Below are positions 16,305 through 26,610 of a stretch of DNA of 64,000 nucleotides, piece by piece. Made by a program: the position numbers and the translations under genes. Each line of letters begins with the position of its first letter. Within the stretch, counting starts at the first letter, position 1. The notes under the pieces were generated by a model. It ran no database searches. It was not told where the DNA came from and saw only the letters and a list, made by a program, of their open reading frames with translations. Location: the NCBI RefSeq assembly GCF_006715305.1, contig NZ_VFMY01000001.1, positions 3,038,001 through 3,102,000 on the forward strand, in the 5' to 3' direction. Origin of the DNA: Arthrobacter sp. SLBN-100. GTDB taxonomy: Bacteria > Actinomycetota > Actinomycetes > Actinomycetales > Micrococcaceae.

Positions 16305-18403
16305 TTCCCAACGTTGCCCCCGCACCTGCAGACTCCGCGGAGCCGACGGCGGCTGCCGTCCTTCCCAGGGCCCCGCGCCAAAGCGCGGCGAAGAAATTCT
16401 CCGGCAGCAAGCTGTTCGCCTCACCGGCGAGCATCGCCGGCGTGATCTGGCTGGCCGCGCTCGTGGTCGCCTCCCTCACCGCGCCGTTGTGGCTGCCCTT
16501 CAAGACAGAGGACCAGGACTTCACCGCCGTCCTGTCCGGACCCACCGCCGCCCACTGGCTCGGTACCGACGAACTGGGCCGGGACCTCCTGAGCCGCATC
16601 TTCGCCTCGGCAGCCGGCACGCTGGGGACGTCCATGATCACGGTGATTGTCGCCGTCGGCCTCGGAACCCTCCTGGCGATGCTGGCCGCAGCCGCCGGGG
16701 AACGCGTGGAAAACGTCATCAGCCGCGTCACCGAAATCATCATGTCTCTGCCCGGCACGGTGATCATCCTGGCCGTGATCGGTGCCGTGGGAACCAACAT
16801 CCCGATGATCATGGGAATCCTGGGTGTGCTGATCTCCGCGGGCATCTACCGGGTGATGCTGGGCCAGGCGAAGTCACTGCAGTCCCAGCTGTACGTTGAC
16901 GCCGCCAAGGTGGACGGCGTCAGTCCTGCCGGTATCAGCCTCCGGCACGTGCTGCCCGGCCTGACCAACACCATCGTGGTCCAGGCCGCCCTGATCTTCG
17001 CCGTCGGCATGCTCATCCAAGCCGGACTGGCGTTCATCGGCTTCGGCCCGCCCATTCCGCAGCCGAGCTGGGGCGGCATGATCCAGGGCGCCTCCCAGCA
17101 CGTCTACGACGCCCCCTGGCTCATGGTTCCTACCGGCGCCGTGCTGGCACTGACGGTCCTGGCCGCCAACGCCATCGGCAACGCCCTCGGCAAGGCACCG
17201 AACGCCACCGCCTCGCACCTGCCCTCCGCCGCAGCGCGGCGGCAGCGGGCCAAGGCCGTCGCGGCGATCGCGGCTGCTGTCGCCGCGGCAGCTCCCGCTC
17301 CCCAGGATTCCGCGAAGGACACGCTCAGCGTCCGCAATCTGTCCGTCGGCGTTGACTCTGTGGGTGCAGGCAAGGGGGTCCGCCTGGTCACGGACGTCTC
17401 CTTCGACGTCGAACCCGGCACCGTCCTGGGCCTGGTGGGCGAGTCCGGCTGCGGCAAGACCATGACGGCGCTGTCCCTCCTGGGCCTGCTGCCCTCCGGG
17501 GTCTCCGTGACCGGCGGACAGATCCTCTGGAACGGCAAGAACCTGGCCGCGGCCACCGAGAAGGACATGGAAGGCATCCGCGGACGCGACATCGCCCTCA
17601 TCTCACAGGAACCCATGCGCGCCCTGGACCCCATGTTCACCGTGGGCTACCAGCTCACCGCCGCGATCCGGCGCCTGCGGGGGATGGGCAGGGCCGAAGC
17701 GAAGGCCGAGGCCCTGACCCTGCTGGAAAAGGTGGGCATCGTGGACGCCGCGCGCATCCTGAAGACCTACCCGCACCAGATCAGCGGCGGCATGGCCCAG
17801 CGCGTGGCCATTGCCCTGGCGCTCTCCGGCCGTCCCCGCCTGCTGGTGGCGGACGAACCCACCACCGCGCTGGACGTCACCGTGCAGGCCGAGATCCTCT
17901 CGCTGCTGCGCAGCCTGGTGAAGGACACCGGAATGTCAGTAGTGATGGTGACGCACGATCTTGGCGTGGTGGCCGACCTCTGCGACCAGGTGGCCGTGAT
18001 GTACGCAGGCGAGGTGGTGGAGAACGGCCGGACGGACAGCATCCTGGACAATCCGCGCCACCCTTACACCCTGGCCCTGCTGGCCGCCGACCCGCACGCC
18101 AACCACGCCGCGGACATGCCGGAGCGGCTGGCCACCATCAGCGGCCAGGTTCCCCAGCCCAAGGACTGGCCCAGCACGTGCCGGTTCGCCGCGCGCTGCC
18201 AGTTCGCCGGTTCTGCCTGCATGGTGCCCGTCCCGCTGCTGCCCTCCGGCGCGGGTGACGGCGTGGTGCGCTGCGTCAAAGCGGACGAACTCGCCGTCGA
18301 AGGCCTGGACTGGGTGGCCACCGATGTACCCAGTCACCATGTCCTAAACCTGGTGGAAGCTCCGGCTGTTGCAACCCGAACTGTTGAAAAGGATCCCGCA
18401 TGA
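16301..18403 (+). CDS. Fused ABC permease (DppC type) and ATPase (DppD type)
   Basis: A 700-residue fusion. Residues about 40-300 form a DppC-like permease ([18 protein letters not shown], then [20 protein letters not shown]). A 35-residue Ala-rich linker (about 300-335) leads to an ABC ATPase with Walker A GESGCGKT (near 380), signature ISGGMAQR (near 494) and Walker [13 protein letters not shown] (near 513). The end carries the Cys-rich oligopeptide-type C-terminal region ([14 protein letters not shown]). Start and stop both overlap neighbours as ATGA. Permease-ATPase fusions of this sort are known in actinobacterial Opp/Dpp systems. Confidence 0.92.
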   Translation: MIPNVAPAPADSAEPTAAAVLPRAPRQSAAKKFSGSKLFASPASIAGVIWLAALVVASLTAPLWLPFKTEDQDFTAVLSGPTAAHWLGTDELGRDLLSRIFASAAGTLGTSMITVIVAVGLGTLLAMLAAAAGERVENVISRVTEIIMSLPGTVIILAVIGAVGTNIPMIMGILGVLISAGIYRVMLGQAKSLQSQLYVDAAKVDGVSPAGISLRHVLPGLTNTIVVQAALIFAVGMLIQAGLAFIGFGPPIPQPSWGGMIQGASQHVYDAPWLMVPTGAVLALTVLAANAIGNALGKAPNATASHLPSAAARRQRAKAVAAIAAAVAAAAPAPQDSAKDTLSVRNLSVGVDSVGAGKGVRLVTDVSFDVEPGTVLGLVGESGCGKTMTALSLLGLLPSGVSVTGGQILWNGKNLAAATEKDMEGIRGRDIALISQEPMRALDPMFTVGYQLTAAIRRLRGMGRAEAKAEALTLLEKVGIVDAARILKTYPHQISGGMAQRVAIALALSGRPRLLVADEPTTALDVTVQAEILSLLRSLVKDTGMSVVMVTHDLGVVADLCDQVAVMYAGEVVENGRTDSILDNPRHPYTLALLAADPHANHAADMPERLATISGQVPQPKDWPSTCRFAARCQFAGSACMVPVPLLPSGAGDGVVRCVKADELAVEGLDWVATDVPSHHVLNLVEAPAVATRTVEKDPA

Positions 18404-19410
18404 GCACCGCAACCTCGGTACGCCCGGAAGCACCGCTGCCCGCTGCCGCCCAGCCGCTGCTGGAGGTCAAGGACCTGGTGGTCCGGTACGGGCGGGGCCG
18501 CAAGGCAGCCGCCGCACCCGCCGCCGTCGACGGTGTCAGCTTCAGCATTGCTCCCGGAGAAACCGTGGGACTGGTGGGGGAGTCCGGCTCCGGAAAATCG
18601 ACCATCGGCAAAGCCATCCTGGGCCTGCAGAGGGTCTCCGGCGGGTCCATCACCTACAAAGGCAAGGACATCACCTCGGCCGGCGCGTCCCAGCGCAGGG
18701 CCTTGGGCGGGGAACTGCGGGCCGTTTTCCAGGACCCCAACTCCTCCCTGAACCCCCGCAACAGCGTGGGATCCTCACTGGCAGAACCGCTCCGGCTCCG
18801 TGGTGTGTCCGCCGCCGAGGCCAGGCAGCGCGCCGAGGACATGCTGGAACGCGTGGGCCTGCCCCGCGAAGCCGTGGACCGGTACCCGAGCCAGTTCTCC
18901 GGCGGCCAGCGGCAGCGGATTTCCGTGGCCCGCGCCCTCATTTGCGATCCCAACCTGGTGGTCTGCGACGAAGCCGTGAGCGCCCTGGACCTCTCCACGC
19001 AGGCGCAGGTGCTGAACCTCCTGGCCGACCTGCGAGACGAGCGCGGCCTGGGCTACCTCTTCATCGCCCACGACATCGCGGTGGTCCAGTTCCTGGCCCA
19101 GCGCGTGGTGGTCCTTTACCGCGGGCAGGTGATGGAAAGCGGACCTGCAGCGGCTGTCACCGAGAATCCGAAGCATCCGTTTACCCGGGCCCTCGTGGCA
19201 GCGTCACCGGTGCCGCGCCCCGCGGAGCAGGCCGCGCGCCGGCAGGCCCGCGAGTCGCTCGGTGTGCGCACGGGCGCGGCCGCGGTGCCCAGGCCCGGCG
19301 GCTGCCCCTTCCGGCTGCGCTGCCCGTTGGCGACGGACAGGTGCGCCGCCGAACGCCCGGCCCTTCGCACGGTGGGCGGCTCCGACGTCGCCTGCCACTA
19401 CGCCTCCTGA
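18400..19410 (+). CDS. ABC transporter ATPase, DppF/OppF type
   Basis: 336 residues. Walker A GESGSGKS (near 62), signature FSGGQRQR (near 167) and a Walker B ending VVCDEAVSALD, with DEA in place of the common DEP. The C-terminal Cys-rich segment (GGCPFRLRCPLATDRC) is typical of oligopeptide-type ATPases. It pairs with the ATPase half of the preceding fusion protein to power the importer. Confidence 0.93.
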   Translation: MSTATSVRPEAPLPAAAQPLLEVKDLVVRYGRGRKAAAAPAAVDGVSFSIAPGETVGLVGESGSGKSTIGKAILGLQRVSGGSITYKGKDITSAGASQRRALGGELRAVFQDPNSSLNPRNSVGSSLAEPLRLRGVSAAEARQRAEDMLERVGLPREAVDRYPSQFSGGQRQRISVARALICDPNLVVCDEAVSALDLSTQAQVLNLLADLRDERGLGYLFIAHDIAVVQFLAQRVVVLYRGQVMESGPAAAVTENPKHPFTRALVAASPVPRPAEQAARRQARESLGVRTGAAAVPRPGGCPFRLRCPLATDRCAAERPALRTVGGSDVACHYAS

Positions 19411-19475
19411 CCGCCTTTCCTTAGCAACTGACCTTCCGCCACCTCGTGGCGGCCAGCAGAACGGAACACCACCAC

Positions 19476-21770
19476 ATGCCACTGGCACCCTGGCAAGCAG
19501 CCATGATCACCCCCGACGAAGACTTCGACGGCGCCCCGCTCCTGCGCAAGGAATTCCAGCTCGCTGAGGGGCACGGTGCAGTCGCCAAGGCGACGTTGCG
19601 GGCCACTGCCTACGGCATTTACGAGGCGCTGATCAATGGGGTTCCGGTGGGTAACGACGTGCTGAGCCCCGGCTGGAGCTCGTACGAGTGGCGGCTCCGC
19701 TACCGCAGCTACGACGTGACGGCGCTGGTGCAGCCCACCACCGTCCTGGGCGTCGAGTTGGGCAATGGCTGGTACCGCGGGCGCCTCGCCTGGCATGGCA
19801 TGTCCAATCTCTATGGGAGTGAGCTGGGCTTCTTCGGGCAGTTGGACATCGAATTCGAGGACGGTTACGTCCAGTCCGTCGCTTCGGATTCCTCCTGGCA
19901 GTCCGGCCCCTCCGCCACCACCTTCAACGACCTCTATGACGGCCAGACCATCGACGCCCGCCGGAACCAGCCCGGCTGGGCGGAGCCAGGCTTTGACGCC
20001 GGCACGCCTGCCGGTTGGGCCGGCGTGCACACGCTGGAGTTCGACGTCGACCGGCTGGCCGAGCCGGTGGGCCCGCCCGTGGTGCGCACCGCCGTCGTCA
20101 ACCCCCAGCAAATCTTCACGTCACCCAGCGGCAAGGTGCTCGTGGACTTCGGCCAGAACCTGGTGGGCTGGCTGCGGTTCACCGTGAAAGGCGAGGCCGG
20201 GCAGGTTATTACGGTGCGCCACGCCGAAGTACTGGAGGACGGCGAGCTCGGCGTCCGCCCGCTGCGCTCCGCCAAGGCCGCGGACACGTTCATCCTGTCC
20301 GGCGGCGAGGACTTCTTTGAGCCCACCAAGACGTTCCACGGCTTCCGCTACGCCGAGGTTTCCGGCTGGCCGGGCACGTTGACCGCGGACTCGCTGGAGG
20401 CCGTGGTGGTCCACTCCGATCTGGAACGAACCGGCACGTTCGAGTGCTCCAACGAGCTGGTGAACCAGCTGCACCGCAACATCGTCTGGGGCCTGCGGGG
20501 CAACTTCCTGGACCTGCCCACGGACTGTCCGCAGCGTGATGAGAGGCTCGGCTGGACCGGCGACATCGGTGTTTTCGCGCCGACCGCGGCGTTCCTCTAC
20601 GACGTCAAGGGCTTCCTGCAGGACTGGCTGCTGGACCTGGCTGCCGAGCAGAAAGCGGCGGACGGCCTGGTGCCCATCACCGTCCCTGATGCCCTCAAGT
20701 ACTGCCCGCAGCCGGCCGAGTTCCCGTCGCCGGAATCATCAGCCCTGTGGAGCGAAGCCTCCGTCTGGGTGCCGTGGGCGCTGTGGGAGGCCTACGGTGA
20801 TGACACCGTGCTGAGGAACCAGTACGAATCGATGACGTCGCACACGCGCCGGGCGGAAGGCCTGCTGTCTCCCACCGGACTCTGGGACCAGGGTTTCCAG
20901 TTCGGCGACTGGCTGGACCCGGACGCAGATCCGGACAAGCCGTGGGACGCGAAGGCGGACACCGGCGTTGTGGCCACCACGTGCATGTTCCGCACCGCCT
21001 CCATCACCGCCAAAACGGCACGGCTGCTGGGACACCAGGAGGATGCCGAGTACTTCGAGCAGCTGGCGGCCCGGGTTCAGGCCTCCTTCCTGAAGCACTA
21101 TGTTGCCGGGGACGGCACCATCCAGAGCGACTGCACCACCGTTTACGCGCTCGCCATTGCCTTTGGCATCCTGCCCAGCCCCGAGCACGTTGACTTCGCG
21201 GGCGAACGCCTCGCCGAGCTGGTCCGGAAAAACAACTTCCGCGTCTCCACCGGTTTCGCCGGCACCCCCTTCATCACCGGCGCCCTCACGGACACTGGCC
21301 ACAGCGGGGAGGCCTACCGCCTGCTCCTGGAACAGGGCTGCCCGTCCTGGCTCTACCCCGTGACCATGGGCGCCACCACCGTGTGGGAGCGCTGGGACTC
21401 GATGCTTCCGGACGGCACCATCAACCCGGGCGAGATGACCAGCTTCAACCACTACGCCCTGGGTGCCGTTGCCGATTGGATGCACAAGGGAATCGGTGGC
21501 ATCAGCCCGCTCGCACCCGGTTACAGCAAGATACGGATCGCGCCGGTGCCGGGCGAAGGCATCGACTGGGCGAAGACATCCCTGAAGACACCGCATGGAA
21601 CCGTCCGCGTGGAATGGAAGCTCGACGACGGTTCGTTCCACCTCGAGGTGACGGTACCTGGGGGAGTGGAGGCCGGCGTCGTACTTCCGGGCGGCGGGCA
21701 GCACACCGTCGGCGGCGGCACGCACCGCTTCAGCTCGCCAGTTGCGCTGGCCGTTTCGAAGGGGTTGTAG
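19476..21770 (+). CDS. Alpha-L-rhamnosidase, GH78 (short form)
   Basis: A 764-residue GH78 enzyme removing terminal alpha-L-rhamnose. It opens directly with the module containing GWYRGRLAW and lacks the roughly 90-residue N-terminal RLSW-type module present in the second GH78 protein of this window (57943). The (alpha/alpha)6 catalytic domain has the acidic motif TDCPQRDERLGWTGD followed by WLYPVTMGATTVWERWDSM and the C-terminal beta domain. Start: ATG at 19476 is preferred over GTG at 19446 by alignment to the fold, though its ribosome site is weak. No signal peptide, so it works on imported glycosides. Confidence 0.92.
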   Translation: MPLAPWQAAMITPDEDFDGAPLLRKEFQLAEGHGAVAKATLRATAYGIYEALINGVPVGNDVLSPGWSSYEWRLRYRSYDVTALVQPTTVLGVELGNGWYRGRLAWHGMSNLYGSELGFFGQLDIEFEDGYVQSVASDSSWQSGPSATTFNDLYDGQTIDARRNQPGWAEPGFDAGTPAGWAGVHTLEFDVDRLAEPVGPPVVRTAVVNPQQIFTSPSGKVLVDFGQNLVGWLRFTVKGEAGQVITVRHAEVLEDGELGVRPLRSAKAADTFILSGGEDFFEPTKTFHGFRYAEVSGWPGTLTADSLEAVVVHSDLERTGTFECSNELVNQLHRNIVWGLRGNFLDLPTDCPQRDERLGWTGDIGVFAPTAAFLYDVKGFLQDWLLDLAAEQKAADGLVPITVPDALKYCPQPAEFPSPESSALWSEASVWVPWALWEAYGDDTVLRNQYESMTSHTRRAEGLLSPTGLWDQGFQFGDWLDPDADPDKPWDAKADTGVVATTCMFRTASITAKTARLLGHQEDAEYFEQLAARVQASFLKHYVAGDGTIQSDCTTVYALAIAFGILPSPEHVDFAGERLAELVRKNNFRVSTGFAGTPFITGALTDTGHSGEAYRLLLEQGCPSWLYPVTMGATTVWERWDSMLPDGTINPGEMTSFNHYALGAVADWMHKGIGGISPLAPGYSKIRIAPVPGEGIDWAKTSLKTPHGTVRVEWKLDDGSFHLEVTVPGGVEAGVVLPGGGQHTVGGGTHRFSSPVALAVSKGL

Positions 21771-21775
21771 GCGCT

Positions 21776-22603
21776 GTGGCAGCTGCGGCTAATACAGCCG
21801 GAGAACTGCTCGTGGTGGATAACGACTTCGGTGGCGATCCTGACGGCCTCGTGTCCCTCGCACATATCCTCTTGCGTTCCGGCCCGGATATGACCGTCCT
21901 GGTGACGACGTCTCCTCTGGATCCGGGACTGGCCGAAGCTGCAGGTGCTGACCCTGCAACCACGGCCGGCCGCGGTGCAGAACTTGCCGGGCAACTCCTG
22001 GAGTTGATGGGGCTCAGCGGTGTACGGGTGATCACGGGTGCGGAGGCCACCGGGGTCACGCCCGAGCAGGTGAGCCCGGCGGCACGCGCAATCGCTGAGG
22101 AGTCCTCACGCTTCGAGCGGACCACAATTCTCTGTGGAGGACCACTGACTAACATCGCTGCCGCGCTGCGGCTTGACCCGCCACTCGCTCGCAGGGCGAT
22201 GCTGGTGTGGGTGGGTGGAACGCTGGCTGAAGCGGATCGGGGAGAGTACAACTCAGACACTGACCTCGACGCTGCAACGGAGGTCTTGGCGTCAGGGATC
22301 CCTCTTGTGAGGATCCCCTCGGAGGAGTACTCGCGAATGACCATTGCGGTGGATGCAGTCAAAAATGAGCTCGCAGCCGTGTCGGCAGTCGGCTCCTGGC
22401 TGGCGGAGCGCCTGCTCGACGTTCCGCCATTCGTGCAACTGGGCGGAACGCTGACGCTCGGTGACAGCGTTCTGGTGGCGTTCCTGCCAGGCGTCGATGC
22501 GCCTGCCAGGCGGGTTGCCCCAGGGACAGCAGTTCACGGCCAGGTGGACGGTGCCGCGCTGTGGGACGATCTGATGCGCCAGCTTGCGGCGCAAGGTAGT
22601 TAG
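21776..22603 (+). CDS. Nucleoside hydrolase-like protein
   Basis: 275 residues, GTG start 5 nt after the rhamnosidase stop, so translationally coupled. The calcium and ribose site signature of inosine-uridine hydrolases appears in altered form as VVDNDFGGDPDG (family pattern DTDxGxDD). TILCGGPLTNIAAALRLDP and GGTL..GEYNSDTDLDAA, with the distal Asp pair, fit the family. Such enzymes cleave N-ribosidic bonds. Its place at the end of a glycoside operon is unexpected; it may act on another N- or O-glycoside. Confidence 0.8.
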   Translation: MAAAANTAGELLVVDNDFGGDPDGLVSLAHILLRSGPDMTVLVTTSPLDPGLAEAAGADPATTAGRGAELAGQLLELMGLSGVRVITGAEATGVTPEQVSPAARAIAEESSRFERTTILCGGPLTNIAAALRLDPPLARRAMLVWVGGTLAEADRGEYNSDTDLDAATEVLASGIPLVRIPSEEYSRMTIAVDAVKNELAAVSAVGSWLAERLLDVPPFVQLGGTLTLGDSVLVAFLPGVDAPARRVAPGTAVHGQVDGAALWDDLMRQLAAQGS

Positions 22604-22717
22604 CCCATTCGTTCAGTGGTTACGGTGGATTTCCACCTCTGGATCGCGTTGTTGCCGCGTGGTAATTTGACCCTCTTACGTCGCTTACAGGGAGCGATCC
22701 AGGAGGAGGACAAGCTC

Positions 22718-23296
22718 ATGAGTGATACCAATTCCGCCGGAATGAACGTGGACGTCGTGGACATCCTGACCAGTGACCACCAGGACATGATTGCGCTGAT
22801 CGGGCAGATTAAGAGTGCGCCCGGGGACGGCCAGCGCAGGGACCTGGCGGACACTTTGATCGCGGAGGTGATGCGCCATGCCGTGGCCGAGGAGATGTAC
22901 GTCTATCCCGCCGTTGAGGACCATGTGCCCAACGGCAAGGACGAAGTGGAACACGACAAAAAAGAGCACGACGAGATCGTCAAGCTGATGAAGCGGCTGG
23001 AGAAGGTGGAGCCTTCCGACCAGACCTTCCTGGAACTGGTCCAGGAGCTCGAAGACCAGCTGAGCCATCACGCCAATGACGAGGAAACCGAACAGTTTCC
23101 CAAGCTCCGCCTGCACATCCCCCGTGAGAAACTCGTTGACATCGGCGAAAAGGTGGAGAAAGCGAAGAAGCTGGCGCCGACACGGCCCCACCCGAGCGCC
23201 CCGCATTCGGAGTTGTTCCACAAGACCTTGGGGGCGGGCGTCGGCATGGTGGACCGGATCCGCGACAAGCTCACCGGCAGGCACACGGACTCGTAG
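22718..23296 (+). CDS. Hemerythrin HHE-domain protein
   Basis: 192 residues. The HHE domain supplies the di-iron ligands: His in SDHQDM, HxxxE in RHAVAEEMYVYP, HDKKEHDE, and HHANDEE. The C-terminal 50 residues are basic and Pro-rich. Start chosen at ATG 22718 behind AGGAGGAGGA; an in-frame extension upstream has no ribosome site. Proteins of this type bind O2 or NO or sense oxidative stress; no partner gene is adjacent. Confidence 0.9.
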   Translation: MSDTNSAGMNVDVVDILTSDHQDMIALIGQIKSAPGDGQRRDLADTLIAEVMRHAVAEEMYVYPAVEDHVPNGKDEVEHDKKEHDEIVKLMKRLEKVEPSDQTFLELVQELEDQLSHHANDEETEQFPKLRLHIPREKLVDIGEKVEKAKKLAPTRPHPSAPHSELFHKTLGAGVGMVDRIRDKLTGRHTDS

Positions 23297-23307
23297 AGCG
23301 GGTGGCT

Positions 23308-23333
23308 GGGCAGCTGGTGGTAGCTAGCTGCCC
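23308..23333. terminator. Hairpin between convergent genes
   Basis: GGGCAGCT and AGCTGCCC form an 8-bp stem with a 10-nt loop between the hemerythrin gene and the convergent regulator, overlapping the latter's stop codon. No T run, so termination strength is uncertain. Confidence 0.45.
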
Positions 23334-24163
23334 GCTGAAAGGAGCCGCTGGATCTGCTCTGCCGCGTCGCTGTCCGGCGCGGGGGTGTAGACCACGATGT
23401 GGAGGTCAGGCCGGTCCGAGGGTGACACCTGATGGTGTTCGAGCCGGAGGACGCCCACCGCCGGGTGGTGGAACAAGCGTTCACGGGATTCGAAGCCGAG
23501 GATGTCGTACCGGTCCCAGCCCTCCTTGAACTCCGGGCTGGTCGCCTTGAGCCGCTCCACCTGGTAGGCCACGTCCGGATCGCCGAGCCGCTGCCCTGCT
23601 TCGGCCCGGAACTCGGCAAGGAACCGCCTGCTGGTGACGTCCCAGTCCGGGAGCAGCTCCTGGACGTACGGGTCCGTGAAGACCAGCCACAGCAGGTTCC
23701 GCTCCGGGGCGGCAACATTGGCGATGTTGGGATACAGCGCGGCGTAGGCCCTGTTCCAGCCGGTGACGCTCCAGTCCGGTGCCAGCGCGAAGGCGGGGTT
23801 GGGGCCGAGGGCGTCGAGGAGCCGTTGGATGTGGGCAGGGGCGTCGGCAGCCACCGGACCGGCGGTGACGGGCGCCGAATAACCGCCCAGTGACAGGACA
23901 TAGGAACGCCCGGTCTCCGAGAGGTGCAGGGTCCTTGCCACGGCCTCCAGGACTTCGCGGGAAGGCCTGATGTCCCGTCCCTGCTCCAGCCACGTGTACC
24001 AGGTGACGCTGACCCCGGAAAGAAAGGCGATCTCCTCCCGCCGCAGCCCCCGCTCGCGCCGGCGGGCGACGGGCGGCAATCCATACTCGGACCGCAGGGC
24101 CTGGTCCCGGCGTGCCCGCAGGAACAGGCCCAGTTCCTTGCGCTTCTCGCCTGCCTCTTTCAC
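23324..24163 (-). CDS. XRE-family regulator with MmyB-like ligand domain
   Basis: 279 residues from a GTG at 24163 (MKEAGEKRKELGLFLRARRD). The N-terminal helix-turn-helix is RREEIAFLSGVSVTWYTWLEQG; the rest is an MmyB-like domain (NLLWLVFTDPYVQELLPDW, then FHHPAVGVLRLEHHQV) found in antibiotic- and stress-linked actinobacterial regulators. A GTG at 24175 is an alternative start. It is divergent from ilvD, with a palindrome in the 87-nt gap; these regulators more often control a divergent short-chain dehydrogenase, so the link to ilvD may be only positional. Confidence 0.87.
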   Translation of the reverse strand: MKEAGEKRKELGLFLRARRDQALRSEYGLPPVARRRERGLRREEIAFLSGVSVTWYTWLEQGRDIRPSREVLEAVARTLHLSETGRSYVLSLGGYSAPVTAGPVAADAPAHIQRLLDALGPNPAFALAPDWSVTGWNRAYAALYPNIANVAAPERNLLWLVFTDPYVQELLPDWDVTSRRFLAEFRAEAGQRLGDPDVAYQVERLKATSPEFKEGWDRYDILGFESRERLFHHPAVGVLRLEHHQVSPSDRPDLHIVVYTPAPDSDAAEQIQRLLSAGS

Positions 24164-24173
24164 GGCATCTAAC

Positions 24174-24203
24174 ACTAGTACCCGGGTACTCCTACTACTA
24201 GTA
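24174..24203. promoter_or_regulatory. Palindrome and direct repeats between MmyB-type regulator and ilvD
   Basis: AGTACCCGGGTACT (24177-24190) is a perfect 14-bp palindrome, and ACTAGTA occurs at 24174-24180 and 24197-24203. They lie just upstream of the regulator's start and are a candidate autoregulatory operator. Confidence 0.5.
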
Positions 24204-24250
24204 TCAGCACTGTCTTCCGCCCTTTGGCCGGGTACGGCAGGATCGGTAGC

Positions 24251-26116
24251 ATGCCTCCTCTTCGTTCCCGCACTGTCACCCATGGCCGCAACATGGCCGG
24301 AGCCCGCGCACTGCTGCGGGCCTCCGGCGTCGCCACCTCGGACATCGGCAAGCCGATCATCGCCGTCGCCAACTCCTTCACGGAGTTCGTCCCAGGGCAC
24401 ACCCACCTCGCCCCTGTGGGCCGGATCGTCTCTGACGCGATCCTCGCCGCCGGCGCCGTGCCGCGCGAGTTCAACACCATTGCCGTGGACGACGGCATCG
24501 CCATGGGCCACAGCGGCATGCTGTACTCGCTGCCTTCGCGTGACCTGATCGCCGACTCGGTGGAGTACATGGTCAATGCCCACTGCGCCGACGCCCTGGT
24601 GTGCATCTCCAACTGCGACAAGATCACCCCCGGAATGCTCATGGCCGCGCTGCGCCTGAACATCCCCGTAGTGTTCGTCTCCGGCGGTCCCATGGAGGCC
24701 GGCCGCGTGACCCTGACCGACGGCTCCGTGCGTTCCCTGGACTTGGTAAACGCCATTGCCGACGCTGTGGACGAGTCCATCTCTGATGCTGACATCAACC
24801 TCATCGAAGAGAACGCGTGCCCCACCTGCGGTTCCTGCTCCGGCATGTTCACCGCCAACTCCATGAACTGCCTGGCCGAGGCGATCGGCCTGGCCCTGCC
24901 GGGCAACGGCTCAGTGCTGGCCACCCACACCGCACGGAAGGCGCTGTACGAGAAGGCCGGCGCTACCGTCGTCGAGCTCGTAAAGCGCTATTACGACGGC
25001 GACGACGACTCGGTGCTGCCCCGCTCCATCGCCACCGCGAAGGCGTTCGACAACGCCATGGCCCTGGACATCTCCATGGGCGGCTCCACCAACACCATCC
25101 TGCACCTGCTGGCCGCTGCCCAGGAAGCGGGGGTGGACTACGGCCTGGCCGAGATGGACGCCAAGTCCCGCCAGGTGCCCTGCCTGGCAAAGGTGGCCCC
25201 GAACGTCGCCAAGGACAAGACCTACTACATGGAGGACGTGCACCGGGCCGGCGGCATCCCCGCCCTGCTGGGTGAGCTGAACCGCGGCGGGCTCCTGCAC
25301 AAGGACGTCCACTCTGTGCACTCCGCCGACCTGGATGGCTGGCTGGATGACTGGGATATCCGCGGCGGCAAGGCCACCGAAGAAGCGAAGGCCCTGTGGC
25401 GCGCGGCTCCCGGCGGCGTCCGCTCCTCCACCGCGTTCTCCCAGTCGAACGAGTGGACTTCCCTGGACACCGACGCCGCGGAAGGCTGCATCCGCTCCGT
25501 GGAGCATGCCTACTCCAAGGACGGCGGACTGGCCGTGCTCCGCGGCAACGTGGCCATCGACGGTGCCGTGGTGAAGACCGCCGGCGTGGACGAATCCATC
25601 TGGACCTTCCAGGGCCCGGCCGTGGTGTGCGAGTCCCAGGACGAAGCCGTGGAAAAGATCCTGAACAAGGCCGTCAAGGAAGGCGACGTAGTGGTCATCC
25701 GCTACGAAGGCCCCCGTGGCGGCCCGGGCATGCAGGAAATGCTCTACCCGACGTCGTTCCTCAAGGGCCGCGGCCTGGGCAAGAAGTGCGCCCTCATTAC
25801 GGACGGCCGCTTCTCCGGCGGCACCTCCGGCCTGTCAATCGGGCACATCTCCCCGGAGGCTGCCTCCGGCGGGACGATCGCCCTGGTGGAGAACGGCGAC
25901 ATCATCAGCATCGACATCACGACGCGCAGCCTCCAGCTGGAGGTCTCCGACGAGATCCTCGCCGAACGCCGCGAAAAACTGGAAGCCAATGGCGGTTACA
26001 AGGCCAAGAACCGGGACCGCCAGGTTTCCCCGGCCCTGCGCGCCTACGCCGCCATGGCCCTGTCTGCCGACAAGGGTGCGGTGCGGGACGTCTCGCTGGT
26101 CGAGAACCTCGTGTAG
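24251..26116 (+). CDS. ilvD: Dihydroxy-acid dehydratase
   Basis: A 621-residue Fe-S enzyme of valine/isoleucine (and pantothenate) synthesis, converting 2,3-dihydroxy-3-methyl acids to 2-oxo acids. Cluster-ligand motifs [13 protein letters not shown] and [19 protein letters not shown] are intact, as are the C-terminal [18 protein letters not shown] and [16 protein letters not shown]. The ATG at 24251 is preferred over a TTG 27 nt upstream by family alignment ([21 protein letters not shown]). Length is as expected. Confidence 0.97.
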   Translation: MPPLRSRTVTHGRNMAGARALLRASGVATSDIGKPIIAVANSFTEFVPGHTHLAPVGRIVSDAILAAGAVPREFNTIAVDDGIAMGHSGMLYSLPSRDLIADSVEYMVNAHCADALVCISNCDKITPGMLMAALRLNIPVVFVSGGPMEAGRVTLTDGSVRSLDLVNAIADAVDESISDADINLIEENACPTCGSCSGMFTANSMNCLAEAIGLALPGNGSVLATHTARKALYEKAGATVVELVKRYYDGDDDSVLPRSIATAKAFDNAMALDISMGGSTNTILHLLAAAQEAGVDYGLAEMDAKSRQVPCLAKVAPNVAKDKTYYMEDVHRAGGIPALLGELNRGGLLHKDVHSVHSADLDGWLDDWDIRGGKATEEAKALWRAAPGGVRSSTAFSQSNEWTSLDTDAAEGCIRSVEHAYSKDGGLAVLRGNVAIDGAVVKTAGVDESIWTFQGPAVVCESQDEAVEKILNKAVKEGDVVVIRYEGPRGGPGMQEMLYPTSFLKGRGLGKKCALITDGRFSGGTSGLSIGHISPEAASGGTIALVENGDIISIDITTRSLQLEVSDEILAERREKLEANGGYKAKNRDRQVSPALRAYAAMALSADKGAVRDVSLVENLV

Positions 26117-26145
26117 GCTGCGCTGGAACTTCCCAGGAGGATCCG

Positions 26146-26610
26146 TTGGCATACACCGTTGATTTCAAGAACGTCTCCACCGCTGGTTTGGAATCCTCAC
26201 CCGTGGCGGAGGCGCTGGCCGGGCTGCGCGCCAACGAGGCGCGGTACTACAAGAACAAGTACGACCACGATTTCACCGTCACTCCCGCCGACGAGGCGCC
26301 TCAGACGGTCGAGTATGTGAATAACATCCTCTCCGCCGAGCGCAATCTCGTCATCTCGTCCCGTCCACTCGAAGTGTCTTCCTTCGAAGTGGACGGGCTG
26401 CGGATGGCGTACGTGTTCTACGAGTCCGGCCTGGCGATCAACGTGATGTACGGCCTCGAGGACGGGGCGAAACGGGCTGTTGGTTTCAAGCTCTCCGACG
26501 GCATGGACGTTCCGGAGGAACTGGCATCAACCTTCAAGTTCGCGCGCCAGAAGTCGAAGCTTGCAGGCGTGATCCGGGGTTCGTACTTCATGATCAAAGG
26601 TGAGTACTGA
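26146..26610 (+). CDS. Conserved-looking small protein of unknown function
   Basis: 154 residues from a TTG start 5 nt after CAGGAGG, 29 nt behind ilvD. I do not recognise a family. The sequence is soluble, mixed alpha/beta and acidic/basic balanced, with no membrane span, signal peptide or cysteine cluster; central part SSFEVDGLRMAYVFYESGLA and end SKLAGVIRGSYFMIKGEY look well ordered. Codon use matches its neighbours, which supports it as a real gene. Confidence 0.72.
   Translation: MAYTVDFKNVSTAGLESSPVAEALAGLRANEARYYKNKYDHDFTVTPADEAPQTVEYVNNILSAERNLVISSRPLEVSSFEVDGLRMAYVFYESGLAINVMYGLEDGAKRAVGFKLSDGMDVPEELASTFKFARQKSKLAGVIRGSYFMIKGEY

Noticed and set aside
16301..18403. Possible assembly error joining a permease and an ATPase gene
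   Set aside because: The fusion is in frame through an Ala-rich linker, both halves are complete, and permease-ATPase fusions of this kind are known in actinobacteria.
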